NCBI GenBank assembly: GCA_003241695.1
Contig: QFPN01000001.1
Coordinates: forward strand, 496,001 to 560,000
Source of the DNA: Ancylobacter novellus
Lineage (GTDB): Bacteria; Pseudomonadota; Alphaproteobacteria; Rhizobiales; Methylopilaceae
Direction: 5' to 3'
Length of the DNA: 64,000 nucleotides
Shown here piece by piece: positions 41,001 through 51,200 of the stretch (the first letter of the stretch is position 1; each line of letters starts with the position of its first letter). The notes under the pieces were generated by a model that had not been told where the DNA came from, did not search any database, and worked only from the letters and a program-made list of their open reading frames with translations. The position numbers were made by a program, and so were the translations under genes.

Positions 41001-41951
41001 ATGCTCAACGATACTCCAGACCGTGCCGCGAGCCAGGGTCACACGAATACCGCGGCCACGGAGGCGTCTCGCGTCAATAGTTCGGATCTCTGCTATGGCG
41101 ATATGGCGCCAAATATCTTAAAGTTGGCTTGCCCGAACAAGAGAGGCATTGTCGCGACTATCAGCAATATGCTGTACGAGGCGGGGTTCAACATCCGCGA
41201 AGCCGCGCAATACGATGACCATGAGACCGGTCAATTCTTTATGCGCGTGGCCTTCGACGGTTCGGGCGCCCGAAGCGATCTCGAGACGCGGCTTAACTCC
41301 GTTGAAAAGCACTTCCAGATGACGAGCAGCTTGCGGTTCGACAAGCGGCCGCAGCGCGTCCTGGTTCTGGTGTCGCGCTTCGATCACTGCCTCGCTGATC
41401 TGCTTTATCGCCAGTACGTCGGCGAAATGAATATGGAGATCGCGGGCATCGTCGCGAACTATCCGCGCGAGACCTACTCACGCCTCGATTTTGACGGCGC
41501 GCCGTTCCATTACCTTCCGATCACCAAAGAGACAAAGAAGGAGCAGGAGAAACGGCTGTTCGAGGTCATTGACGAGACCGAGGCCGATCTCGTCGTTTTG
41601 GCGCGCTACATGCAGGTGCTTTCCGACGAGGCCACTGAGCGGCTGGCCGGCCGCTGCATCAACATTCACCACTCGTTCCTGCCGGGCTTTAAGGGAGCTC
41701 GTCCCTATCATCAGGCGCATGCCCGAGGCGTGAAGCTCATCGGCGCGACGGCTCACTATGTGACGGGCGAGCTCGACGAGGGTCCGATCATCGAACAGGA
41801 CGTCGAACGCGTCTCGCACGGTGACACGCCGGACGCCTTGGTGCGGAAGGGACGTGACATCGAGCGCCGTGTGCTCGCCCGGGCGGTCCGCTACCACATC
41901 GACGATCGTGTCATGATCAACGGTCCGCGGACCGTGGTGTTTCCGGACTGA
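41001..41951 (+). CDS. purU: Formyltetrahydrofolate deformylase
   Basis: About 316 residues. An N-terminal ACT domain (NILKLACPNKRGIVATISNM, then LYEAGFNIREAAQY) precedes a formyltransferase-fold domain with the catalytic triad in CINIHHSFLPGFKGARPYHQ and the aspartate in TGELDEGPII. It hydrolyses 10-formyl-H4F to formate and H4F. The ATG at 41001 has TTGGGGA upstream. The N-terminus has about 30 extra residues compared with typical PurU. It is four bases before folD, so the two are an operon; this pairing is characteristic of H4F-linked methyl oxidation in methylotrophs. Confidence 0.93.
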   Translation: MLNDTPDRAASQGHTNTAATEASRVNSSDLCYGDMAPNILKLACPNKRGIVATISNMLYEAGFNIREAAQYDDHETGQFFMRVAFDGSGARSDLETRLNSVEKHFQMTSSLRFDKRPQRVLVLVSRFDHCLADLLYRQYVGEMNMEIAGIVANYPRETYSRLDFDGAPFHYLPITKETKKEQEKRLFEVIDETEADLVVLARYMQVLSDEATERLAGRCINIHHSFLPGFKGARPYHQAHARGVKLIGATAHYVTGELDEGPIIEQDVERVSHGDTPDALVRKGRDIERRVLARAVRYHIDDRVMINGPRTVVFPD

Positions 41952-41955
41952 CGCC

Positions 41956-42870
41956 ATGACCGCTCAGATCATCGATGGCCGCGCTGAAGCGGACAAGCTG
42001 CTGGCCGACGTCAAGCTCGCGGTCGCTAGACTGAAGCGCGATGCGGTCATCGCCCCATGCCTTGCGGTCGTTTTGGTCGGCGACGACCCCGCGAGCGAAA
42101 TATACGTCCGCAGCAAGACTCAATCCGCCACGGCGGTTGGGATACGGTCGATGAAGCATGTGCTGCCGGTGTCGGTGACGCAGGCAGAGCTGTTGGAGCT
42201 CATCGACTCTCTGAACGAGGATGAGGCCGTTCACGGCATCCTCGTTCAGCTTCCATTGCCTCCGCACCTCTCGACGGACTGCATCCTGAGCCGCATCGTG
42301 CGGGAAAAGGATGTCGACGGCTTCCATCCCGCAAACGCCGGTTCGCTTTCGGTCGGCAAGCCGACGATCGTCCCCTGCACGCCGTTGGGATGCCTCAAGC
42401 TCGTGAAGTCGGTGCGATCCGATCTGACCGGCCTCGACGTGGTCGTGGTGGGGCACTCCCGGATCGTCGGCAGGCCGGCGGCGCAGGTCTTTCTCAACGA
42501 AAACTGCTCTGTCACCGTCACGCACAAGGAGTCGCGCGACGTTCCTGGTTACTGCCGCGAAGCCGATATTCTCGTGGTCGCGGTCGGGAGGCCGCATCTG
42601 ATCAAGGGCGATTGGATCAAACCCGGCGCCACCGTCATCGACGTCGGAATCAACCGCATGGCTTCCGGGGACGCCGGCAGGATCGTCGGCGACGTTGAGT
42701 TCGATGCGGCCTTGGCCGTCGCTGGGGCGATCACGCCGGTGCCCGGGGGCGTCGGTCCGATGACGGTCGCCGCTCTGATGTCGAATACGGTGGCCTGCGC
42801 CACCGGCTTCGCAATGGCGCAGGTGGTCCGTCATGACTTGGAGCCAACGGGAGAAACCGTTTTCGTCTAG
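41956..42870 (+). CDS. folD: Methylenetetrahydrofolate dehydrogenase/cyclohydrolase
   Basis: A 304-residue bifunctional enzyme converting methylene-H4F to formyl-H4F. It shows EIYVRSKTQSATAVGI with the catalytic lysine, GILVQLPLPPHL, KDVDGFHPANAG, PCTPLGCLKL and the NADP site VVVGHSRIVGRPAAQVFL. The C-terminus carries the family PVPGGVGPMTVAALMSNT motif. It lies between purU and a LysR gene on the same strand and supplies the middle step between MetF and PurU. Confidence 0.95.
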   Translation: MTAQIIDGRAEADKLLADVKLAVARLKRDAVIAPCLAVVLVGDDPASEIYVRSKTQSATAVGIRSMKHVLPVSVTQAELLELIDSLNEDEAVHGILVQLPLPPHLSTDCILSRIVREKDVDGFHPANAGSLSVGKPTIVPCTPLGCLKLVKSVRSDLTGLDVVVVGHSRIVGRPAAQVFLNENCSVTVTHKESRDVPGYCREADILVVAVGRPHLIKGDWIKPGATVIDVGINRMASGDAGRIVGDVEFDAALAVAGAITPVPGGVGPMTVAALMSNTVACATGFAMAQVVRHDLEPTGETVFV

Positions 42871-42943
42871 AACCTTGTCGCCGACGCGCCGGTGAAGACA
42901 GCGAAGAATAAGCCGCGATTGAACGCGGCGGAGGAACCGCCGA

Positions 42944-43852
42944 ATGCTGCTCCGCCACATGGAGTATGTGGTCGCACTCGCACAGGAACGGCACTTCGGC
43001 CGGGCCGCGGCCCTTTGCGGCGTTACGCAGCCCGGTCTTTCCAGCGCGCTGAAGACGTTGGAGGCCGAACTCGGTACGCCGATCGTCCAGCGCCATCAGC
43101 GGTTCGATGGTTTTACGCCCGAGGGCGAGAGGCTCGTAGAGTGGTGCCGCCGCATCCTAGCGGACAAGCGGGCGATGCTCGACGAAATGGCGACGATGCG
43201 CAGCGGCCTGTCCGGCCGGCTGCGCATCGGAGTCGCCCCGAGCGCGTCAGCCACAGTCACAAGGGTGGCTAAATACTTTCGAGATCTTTACCCCACCGTT
43301 CTATTCGACGTTATTCATGTCCGTCACGAGCGTCTTCCCACCGAGCTTCAAGACTTTCAGATCGACGCCGCGATCACATTTCTCGATGAGGAGAATCGTC
43401 GCTTTGGTCATCACATAGTCAGCCGCCAGTGCTTGTCCGCGATCATCCCCGACAGCTTCGATATTGCAGAGCGCGCTTCTCTAGCCTGGGCGGATATCGC
43501 TCAACTTCCATTGTCACTGCTTTCACGTCAAACTTATGAGAGGAGAGTGATCGACGCTGGTTTTCAGGCGGCGGGCGTCAATCCTGAGCCAGTTCTACAG
43601 TCCGAGATGCTTTCTGAAGTTCTTCTCAGTGTCGCCGCAGGCGATGCGGCGACTGTGCTGCCGATGAGCAATATCAAAGATGTTCCATTTGCTCCATCAG
43701 CAAAAATGATCGAAATCGACAGCGAGGAAAATTCTCACGATCTCGCTCTCATTTGGCTCAATCTAAGCAATATAGTTCCACTTGTTTCTGCATTGATCGA
43801 AACCGTTAAGCAAAATGTGTCGGTCGATGCAGTAGCTGATCTCATCGACTAA
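42944..43852 (+). CDS. LysR-family regulator (OxyR-like N-terminus)
   Basis: A 302-residue protein with the DNA-binding domain HMEYVVALAQERHFGRAAAL, then CGVTQPGLSSALKTLEAELG, and an effector domain with LRIGVAPSASATVTRVAKYF. It resembles regulators of formate dehydrogenase and other C1 genes in methylotrophs, but the ligand is unknown. It follows folD by 73 bases on the same strand and may be co-transcribed. The 3' half is more AT-rich than the neighbours. Confidence 0.83.
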   Translation: MLLRHMEYVVALAQERHFGRAAALCGVTQPGLSSALKTLEAELGTPIVQRHQRFDGFTPEGERLVEWCRRILADKRAMLDEMATMRSGLSGRLRIGVAPSASATVTRVAKYFRDLYPTVLFDVIHVRHERLPTELQDFQIDAAITFLDEENRRFGHHIVSRQCLSAIIPDSFDIAERASLAWADIAQLPLSLLSRQTYERRVIDAGFQAAGVNPEPVLQSEMLSEVLLSVAAGDAATVLPMSNIKDVPFAPSAKMIEIDSEENSHDLALIWLNLSNIVPLVSALIETVKQNVSVDAVADLID

Positions 43853-44135
43853 AGGCCGGTCACTGTTCATTGTGGCGCATCCTGAAGGCCGTTTCTGGCG
43901 CCAGGTCTGGCATTGGTGAAGCGCTCAGCGAGAAAATCGAGAAACGCCTGACGCGTGTCGGCTCCCCTGTGGGCGTCGTACGACCGAGCGATGTCTGTCC
44001 CTCCCCGGAATCGGTCCAGATGCGACCCGCTTACGCTTCCCGCCGCCGAGCTAAGATTTGGCCTTGATGCTCGGACGGCTCTCCGACCAAGACTGAATTC
44101 AGGTCGGCTTCATGGCGCATCTGAGCCATGCTGTT

Positions 44136-45398
44136 TCAAGCAGCGCCGACGCTTTGCTCCTTGGACGCGGGCTCCCAGCCGAACGTGCTGCGACCGCCAT
44201 ACTCATGCGACCGCCCGCGTTCCTCCCGAAGCACGTCGTCGATAGCGGGCCCGCTGACGACAGACTCGAGGCGTCGTGCTTCCCGATCGAGCCGCGTGAG
44301 CGCCTCCAGCCGCTCGTCATTGCCGAGCTTCGCTTTCGAGACAGCGCACTTCAGAACGCCGATCGTCTCGTCATAGACCCGCGTGGGCACGGGGAATGGG
44401 TGCCGGTCCTTGCCACCGTGCGCGAACGAGAACCGAGCAGGGTCACTGAACCGGCACGGCGCGCCGTGGACCACCTCGGCCACCAGCGCAAGCGCCCGAA
44501 CCGTCCGGGCCCCAACGCCAGGGGTCGCCAGCACATCTGCAAAATCTTCCGGCCCCCGTTCCGCAGCGGCGGCGATCGCCCCCTGGAGACGCCGTGCAAT
44601 CACGTCGCTCGCACGGATCTCGTGATGCCCCGGCATAGACAGGTGCGGCAGCGTCATCTGGTCGGTGGGCTTGGCCTCCTTCTCCGCGCCCGGTTCGAGC
44701 GCCAGGGCCTCGGTCGCGATTTTGTCGGGCGATGTGGTGCGCAGAAGATCGAGCTGCGCGTCCCGCGAGGCCGTGGCGCGGCGGTCTGCAAGGTTCAGGA
44801 TCGAGCCGCCGGTCTCGCCGTCGATCGCCGCGTGCGGATCGTCGAGGAAGCTGGTGAGCCCCTCGGACAGCCAATGATACCGGCGGGCCTGCCGGAGATC
44901 TCCATTCATGCCCTGCTGGATCACGGTCCAGCGGCCGTCGTCGGTCACGACGAAGCTGTGCAGGTAGAGATCGAAGCCGTCCTGAACGGCGGCGCTGTCG
45001 ACCTTGGCGATCAGCCGGCTGTTGGCTGCGAGCGCCGGAGCATCGATCCCGACCCGCGCCCCGACCGCAAGCAACTCGCTTGGCGTCAGGCGCGACTGCT
45101 TTCCGCGGCCGCCGCAGACATGGATCCCGAGTTCTCCCGCTAGTGGGGTCAGACCGCGTTTCAGTGCGCCCACGACGCTGGTCGTCACCCCGGACGAATG
45201 CCAGTCCATTCCCATGACGGAGCCAAAGCTCTGGAACCAGAAGGGATGAGCAAGACGCCGGAGAAACTCGTCGCGACCGTAGTGGTGCACGATGGCTTCG
45301 GTGATGACCGCGCCGAGCTTAGTCATACGCTGGCCAAGCCAGGCCGGGACGTGCCCGCCATGCAGAGGAAGGTCGGCGCTGCCGGCCCGTCGCGCCAT
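44136..45398 (-). CDS. DUF763 family protein
   Basis: About 420 residues from the ATG at 45398 (MARRAGSADLPLHGGHVP), the characteristic DUF763 opening. Further signatures are MTKLGAVITEAIVHHYGRDE, HPFWFQSFGSVMGMDWHSSG, HVCGGRGKQSR, LYLHSFVVTDDGRWTVIQQG and ATPGVGARTVRALALVAEVV; the last is a helix-hairpin-helix-like segment suggesting DNA contact. DUF763 is widespread in bacteria and archaea and has no firm function. It is near the mutagenesis cassette and an HNH gene, suggesting a DNA-repair link, which is inference. Confidence 0.88.
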   Translation of the reverse strand: MARRAGSADLPLHGGHVPAWLGQRMTKLGAVITEAIVHHYGRDEFLRRLAHPFWFQSFGSVMGMDWHSSGVTTSVVGALKRGLTPLAGELGIHVCGGRGKQSRLTPSELLAVGARVGIDAPALAANSRLIAKVDSAAVQDGFDLYLHSFVVTDDGRWTVIQQGMNGDLRQARRYHWLSEGLTSFLDDPHAAIDGETGGSILNLADRRATASRDAQLDLLRTTSPDKIATEALALEPGAEKEAKPTDQMTLPHLSMPGHHEIRASDVIARRLQGAIAAAAERGPEDFADVLATPGVGARTVRALALVAEVVHGAPCRFSDPARFSFAHGGKDRHPFPVPTRVYDETIGVLKCAVSKAKLGNDERLEALTRLDREARRLESVVSGPAIDDVLREERGRSHEYGGRSTFGWEPASKEQSVGAA

Positions 45399-45493
45399 CA
45401 GAACGAATCTCCACGGTCTCAAGCGGCACTCTAGATCGCGAGCGTCTTGGCCGCACCACGTCCGGCGCGGGCGCCATCTGCGAGCGGCGCCGC

Positions 45494-45844
45494 TTATCGC
45501 TTGTCCTTCGCCCTGCGCGTCGGCGCGTGAAAGTCGTCCGGCTTGGATCGAACCCAAGCGATGAAGGTCGCGACTTCAGGTTCAGCCCTCAGCGCCTCGA
45601 TGTCGGACAGACGCCAAGCAAGCTCCTTCTCCGAGAACAGCGCGTGGATGACGTTGTGGCAGATCTGGTGGAGCAGGACGGTCGGCCCGAACGTGCCGCC
45701 TCGGGACTTTGGGACGAGGTGGTGCTCCGACTGTCTGGCGAACGAGGGGATCCTTCGTCCGCATAGCGCACATCGCGGCAGCTCTTCGTCGACGCGATGC
45801 GCCTCCGCCTGGAGCGCCGCCAGGATCCGCTTCGCTCGGCTCAT
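45494..45844 (-). CDS. HNH endonuclease
   Basis: A 116-residue protein with the zinc-stabilised HNH core: CALCGRRIP, then SEHHLVPKSRGG and HQICHNVIHALFSEKELA, giving the histidine-asparagine-histidine ligands and the first zinc knuckle. The start is placed at the ATG at 45844 (MSRAKRILAALQ). It likely cleaves or nicks DNA. It lies between DUF763 and the LexA box of the imu cassette, transcribed divergently from imuA. Confidence 0.8.
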   Translation of the reverse strand: MSRAKRILAALQAEAHRVDEELPRCALCGRRIPSFARQSEHHLVPKSRGGTFGPTVLLHQICHNVIHALFSEKELAWRLSDIEALRAEPEVATFIAWVRSKPDDFHAPTRRAKDKR

Positions 45845-45970
45845 CGATCTGGGTCGCCAGGTCGGCGGACAATTCGTCCCACGGCTTCCTTCCCTTGAGT
45901 TTGCTGGCGCGTCCGGTCGCGGAACGCGGCAAGCCAAAGATAGCGTCTTGACTCTGACGTAACCGAATTA

Positions 45971-45985
45971 GAACAGATAGCGAAC
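45971..45985. promoter_or_regulatory. LexA (SOS) box upstream of imuA
   Basis: GAAC-AGATAGC-GAAC, an exact match to the alphaproteobacterial LexA consensus GAAC-N7-GAAC, 37 bases before the imuA start. It explains DNA-damage induction of the imuA-imuB-dnaE2 operon and may also repress the divergent HNH gene. Confidence 0.87.
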
Positions 45986-46022
45986 ATGATTGTCTGCCTG
46001 AACGCGACGGAGGGCGAAAAGC

Positions 46023-46775
46023 GTGCGGCCGCAGCCCGCCATCGATACGTTGCGCGCCCAGATCGAGCGGATCGAAGGTCGCTCTAAACGCGCCAGGTCG
46101 GTGCTCCCGTTCGGGCTCGCCGAAGTCGACTCACGGCTGCCCAGTGGCGGGCTGGCGTTCGGCGCTCTCCATGAGGTCGCCGGCGGCGGCAATGGCGCGA
46201 TCGACGGTGCGGCTGCGGCCCTCTTCAGCGCAGGCGTCGCCGCGCGGACGAAGGGCAAGGTTCTTTGGTGCGTGACGCGGCCCGACTTGTTCGCGCCGGC
46301 CATCGCTCAGGCGGGCCTCATCGCCGATCGGGTGATCTACGTCGAGGCCGGCGACGACAAGACCGTGCTCGCCTGCATGGAGGAAGGCCTGCGCCATGGC
46401 GGGCTCGGAGCCGTGATCGGCGAACTCGCACGCCTCGCCATGACAGCCTCTCGTCGGCTCCAGCTCGCGGCCGAGGGGACTGGTTCGATCGGAATCGCGC
46501 TCCGGCGCTGGCGACGACAGGCGGAGGCGATGGATTTCGGGCAGCCGACCGCGGCGACGACCCGATGGCGGATCTCGGTGATCCCGTCCGAGCCACTGCC
46601 TGTTCCGGGCGTCGGGCGCCATCGCTGGCTCGTTGAACTGATCCGGGCCCGTGCGGGCGAGAGCGCTGATTTTGAACTGGAGGCGTGCGATGGCACGGGT
46701 CGTCTCGCTCTTCCTTCCCACCTGGTCCACCGACAGGTTCCGGCGCAAGGCTGGCGACGTAGCGCCACCGGCTGA
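46023..46775 (+). CDS. imuA: ImuA, SOS mutagenesis accessory protein
   Basis: A 250-residue RecA-like protein: LPFGLAEVDSRLPSGGLAFG, then ALHEVAGGGNGAIDGAAAAL and VLWCVTRPDLFAPAIAQAGL. ImuA assists the error-prone polymerase during lesion bypass. The GTG start at 46023 has GGAGGG upstream. A LexA box precedes it, and the 3' end overlaps imuB by 86 bases, so the three genes form one SOS operon. Confidence 0.88.
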   Translation: MRPQPAIDTLRAQIERIEGRSKRARSVLPFGLAEVDSRLPSGGLAFGALHEVAGGGNGAIDGAAAALFSAGVAARTKGKVLWCVTRPDLFAPAIAQAGLIADRVIYVEAGDDKTVLACMEEGLRHGGLGAVIGELARLAMTASRRLQLAAEGTGSIGIALRRWRRQAEAMDFGQPTAATTRWRISVIPSEPLPVPGVGRHRWLVELIRARAGESADFELEACDGTGRLALPSHLVHRQVPAQGWRRSATG

Positions 46776-48210
46776 GACGCCGCTCGTCCTCATCGGACGC
46801 GAAGGGAGCAAGCGAGCGGTCGTGGCCTTGGACGCGGCCGCGTACGCCGCGGGTCTTCGGATCGGGATGGCCGCCACCAAGGCCCAGGTCCTCGTAAAGG
46901 ACCTTATCCTCCAGGACGCCAATCCAGCGAACGACGCTGAAGCGCTCGAGCGTCTGGCGGTCTGGGCGTTGCGTTTCTCGCCGATCGTCGCCGTCGATCC
47001 GCCGAATGGCCTCGTCATCGACACGACCGGCGCCGATCACCTCCATGGCGGCGAGGCCGCGATGCTGGACGGCCTGGTCGGCCGGCTTGCGATGTCGGGC
47101 GTCGCAGCGCGCACGGCGGTCGCCGACACCTGGGGCGCGGCGCATGCGCTTGCCCGCTACGTTACCGGGATCTGTACTGCCGCTCCCCCAAGGCATGGCG
47201 CGTCGATCCTTGCCGAGCTTCCGCTCGAGTCCTTGCGGATCCAGGCTCCGACCGCGGTCGCACTGCGGACGCTGGGCTTCGATCGCGTCGCCGACCTTCT
47301 TGCCCAACCCCGGGCGCCGCTGACCCTGCGCTTCGGGCCGGAGCTCGGACGGCGAATTGATCAAGCCCTTGGCTACTTGGCCGAACCAATCGAGCCGGTC
47401 CGCCCGCCGGACCTGATCGAGGTGCGCCGCGCCTTCGCCGAACCGATCGGCGCTGCGGAAACGATCGCTCGCTACATTGGGAAGCTTGTCGTCCAGCTCT
47501 GCGAACGCCTGGAGGATCGAGGCCTCGGCGCTCGACGGCTCGACCTCATCTGCCGTCGCGTCGACAACGACCTGCAAGCAGTCCGGGTCGGCATGGCGAC
47601 GCCAGTTCGAGATGTGAAGCGGCTGACGCGGCTGCTCTGCGACAAGATCGAGACGATCGCCCCGGGCTTCGGCATCGAGATGATGACGCTCGCCGCAACC
47701 GTCGCCGAGCCGTTCGGGCGCAGGCAGGTCGCGAGCTCGCTGATCGAGGAGACTGCCGCGGATGTCTCCGACCTTGTCGACACGCTGATGAACCGTGTGG
47801 GTGAGCGGGCGATCTACCGCTTCGCCCCGGTCGCGAGCGATGTGCCGGAGCGGTCGGTCTGTCGCGTGCCGGCGATGTCGGTGGACACTGGCGCAAACTG
47901 GCCCGGGCACTGGCCCCGGCCGTCGCGGCTTTTGCCTCGGCCCGAACCTGTCGAGACCGTTGCGCTGCTCCCCGATCATCCGCCTGTCAGCTTTACCTGG
48001 CGCGGTGTCCGAAGACGCGTTCATCGGGCCGATGGCCCCGAACGCGTCTTCGGCGAGTGGTGGACACGGGACGCCGAACTTGCCGCGGTCCGCGACTATT
48101 TCCGGGTCGAGGATGACGCAGGCGAACGCTACTGGCTCTACCGGGCCGGCGACGGCGAGGACGCGTCGACCGGATCGCACCGCTGGTTCCTGCACGGCGT
48201 CTTCGGATGA
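46690..48210 (+). CDS. imuB: ImuB, Y-family polymerase-like mutagenesis protein
   Basis: About 506 residues starting MARVVSLFLPTWSTDRFRR. It has the Y-family fold (VVALDAAAYAAGLRIGMAAT, LETLRFSPIVAVDPPNG-like region, VADTWGAAHALARY, TVALRTLGFDRVADLLAQPR) but the catalytic acidic residues at the N-terminus are replaced, as in all ImuB proteins. It acts as a hub that links ImuA, DnaE2 and the beta clamp. The ATG at 46690 is preferred over an upstream start because it begins the conserved block. Its stop overlaps the dnaE2 start. Confidence 0.9.
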   Translation: MARVVSLFLPTWSTDRFRRKAGDVAPPAETPLVLIGREGSKRAVVALDAAAYAAGLRIGMAATKAQVLVKDLILQDANPANDAEALERLAVWALRFSPIVAVDPPNGLVIDTTGADHLHGGEAAMLDGLVGRLAMSGVAARTAVADTWGAAHALARYVTGICTAAPPRHGASILAELPLESLRIQAPTAVALRTLGFDRVADLLAQPRAPLTLRFGPELGRRIDQALGYLAEPIEPVRPPDLIEVRRAFAEPIGAAETIARYIGKLVVQLCERLEDRGLGARRLDLICRRVDNDLQAVRVGMATPVRDVKRLTRLLCDKIETIAPGFGIEMMTLAATVAEPFGRRQVASSLIEETAADVSDLVDTLMNRVGERAIYRFAPVASDVPERSVCRVPAMSVDTGANWPGHWPRPSRLLPRPEPVETVALLPDHPPVSFTWRGVRRRVHRADGPERVFGEWWTRDAELAAVRDYFRVEDDAGERYWLYRAGDGEDASTGSHRWFLHGVFG

Positions 48211-51200
48211 GCGGCCTTCGCTACGCCGAACTCCAGGTCACCTCCCACTTCTCGTTTTTGCGCGGAGCGTCGTCTTGCGAGGAGCTGTTCTCGCAGGCTG
48301 CGGTTTGTGGGATCGAGGCGATCGCCGTCGTCGACCAGAATTCGCTCGCCGGGATCGTTCGCGCCCATGAGGCCGCCAAAGTCACGGGCGTCCGCGCGGT
48401 GGTCGGCTGTCGGCTGGATCTTGCCGACGGCATGTCGGTGCTGGTCTACCCGACCGACCGAGCAGCCTACTCGCGGCTCTGCAGGCTGCTCTCGCTCGGC
48501 AAGCGCCGCGGCGGCAAAGCCAAATGCCATCTCGAGTGGCCGGACCTCGTTGCGTATGGCGAAGGCCTTCTGGCGGTCCTTGTGCCGGACCTCGCCGACG
48601 AGGAGTGCGGCCTGCGGCTGCGTCGGCTGCGGGACGCGTTCGGCGACCGAGCCTACCTCGCGCTGACGCTGCGCCGCCGGCCCAACGACCAACTCCGGCT
48701 TCACGATCTGTCGAACCTCGCGACGCGGATGCGCGTTGCCACCGTCGTCACCAACGACGTCTTGTTCCACGAGCCTTCGCGAAGGATGCTGCAGGACGTC
48801 GTCACCTGCGTCCGCCACAACGTCACGATTGACGCGCTCGGCGAGCGCCGGGAACGCCACGCTGACCGCTATGTGAAGCCGCCGGAGGAGATGCGTCGAT
48901 TGTTCGGGCGCTACCCGGAAGCGCTCGCCAGAACGCTGCAGATCGTCGACCGCTGCCGCTTCAGCCTGGACGAGCTCGCCTACCAGTACCCGGAGGAGCG
49001 CGACGACCCGACGCTCACGCCGCAGGAGACCTTGGCCAAGCTGACCTGGGAGGGCGCCGCCGAGCGCTATCCGGAAGGTCTCCCGGACAGCGTCCGCGCG
49101 GCGCTCACCCACGAGCTTACGCTGATCGAGAAGCTCAGCTACGCGCCGTACTTCCTCACCGTGAACTCGATCGTGCGCTTCGCCCGGTCGAAGGATATCC
49201 TCTGCCAGGGCCGCGGCTCGGCGGCGAACTCCGCCGTCTGCTTTGTGCTCGGCATCACCTCGATTGATCCCGGCCGCAACGACCTCCTGTTCGAGCGCTT
49301 CGTCTCGGAGGAACGCCGCGAGCCGCCGGACATCGACGTCGACTTCGAGCACGAGCGGCGCGAGATCGTCATGCAGTGGGTCTTTGACACCTACGGCCGC
49401 GACCACGCCGCCCTTTGCTCGACGGTCATCCGCTATCGCGCCAAAGGCTCGCTCCGCGACGTCGGCAAGGCGCTGGGGCTGCCGGAAGACTTGATCGGCA
49501 CGCTGTCGGGACAGCTCTGGTCCTGGTCGGAGCAAGGGGTCGAACCACGTCATGTCGAGGAGCTGAATCTCAACCTTGCGGACCGGAGGCTGCGGCTAAC
49601 GCTCGACCTCGCGCGCCAGCTCATGGGCGCGCCGCGGCACCTCAGCCAGCACCCCGGCGGCTTCGTTCTGACCCACGATCGGCTCGACGACCTCGTGCCG
49701 ATCGAGCCGGCCGCGATGGCCGACCGCCAGGTGATCGAGTGGGACAAGGACGACATCGACGCACTGAAGTTCATGAAGGTCGACGTGCTCGCGCTCGGCA
49801 TGCTGACCTGCATGAAGAAGGGGCTGGATCTCCTCGCCGAGCACAAGGGCGCGAACCTCGACCTCGCGACGATCCCGGCCGAGGATCCGCGGACCTATGC
49901 GATGATCCGCAAGGCCGACACGCTTGGCACCTTCCAGATCGAGAGCCGCGCGCAGATGTCGATGCTGCCGCGGCTCAAACCGCGGACCTATTATGACCTC
50001 GTCGTGCAGGTCGCGATCGTCCGCCCCGGGCCCATCCAGGGTGACATGGTCCACCCCTATCTCCGTCGCCGGGAAGGGCTCGAGCCCGTTCACTTCCCTA
50101 AACCCGAGCTCGAGAAGGTTCTGGGCAAGACGCTCGGCGTCCCGCTTTTTCAGGAGCAGGCGATGCGGGTCGCGATCGAGTGCGCGGGGTTCACCCCGGG
50201 CGAGGCGGACATGCTCCGTAAGTCGATGGCGACCTTCAAGTTCACCGGCGGCGTCTCGAAATTCAAGGAGAAGCTGGTTTCCGGCATGGTGGTGAACGGC
50301 TACGAGGCTGAGTTCGCCGAGCGGACGTTCAAGCAGCTCGAAGGCTTCGGCTCATACGGCTTCCCGGAGAGCCATGCGGCGTCGTTCGCGCTGATCGCCT
50401 ACGCCTCGGCTTGGCTTAAGTGCTGGCATCCGGACGTGTTCTGCGCCGCGCTCCTAAACAGCCAGCCGATGGGGTTTTACGCGCCGGCTCAGATCGTGCG
50501 GGACGCGCGCGACCATGGCGTCGAGATTCGCCCCGTTTGCGCCAATGCCTCACGCTGGGACTGCACGCTCGAGCCGACGGACGACGAGACCCGCTTCGCC
50601 GTCAGGCTTGGGCTTCGGATGACCAAGGGCCTGTCGAACGCGAACGCCGCCGCGATCGTCGCGGCCCGCGGCGAGCGCCCGTTCGCGTCGGTGGATGACC
50701 TCTGGCGTCGAGCGGGCGTTCCGGTCGCGGCCCTGACCCAGATCGCCGAGGCGGACGCGTTCCGGTCGTCCTTCGGACTCGCGCGGCGTGAGGCGCTCTG
50801 GGCGATCCGGGCCCTACGCGATGAGCCACTGCCACTGTTCGCCGCGGCTTCAGCGCGCGAGGACGAGATCGTGCCGGAGGTCGCCGAGCCCGCCGTTTCC
50901 CTCCGGCCGATGACGGCCGGCGGCGAGGTCGTCGAGGACTATCGCCATGTCAGTCTATCGCTGCGGGCCCATCCGGTGGCGTTCCTCCGCGAGGATCTGA
51001 AGCGCCGGCGAATGGTGACCTGTCTCGAGGCGATGGAGGCGCGAGACCGGCGCTGGGTCGAGATCGCGGGCGTGGTGCTGGTTCGCCAGCGCCCGGGTAG
51101 CGCCAAAGGCGTCATGTTCATCACGCTCGAGGACGAGAGCGGCGTCGCCAATCTCGTGGTCTGGCCAAACGTGTTCGAGAAGAACCGCCGAACGATCCTG

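Noticed and set aside
46318..48195. Minus-strand frame of 625 codons opposite imuA/imuB
   Set aside because: Shadow of imuB; no recognisable motif and typical antisense composition.
48138..49553. Minus-strand frame of 471 codons opposite dnaE2
   Set aside because: Shadow of dnaE2, which is unmistakable.
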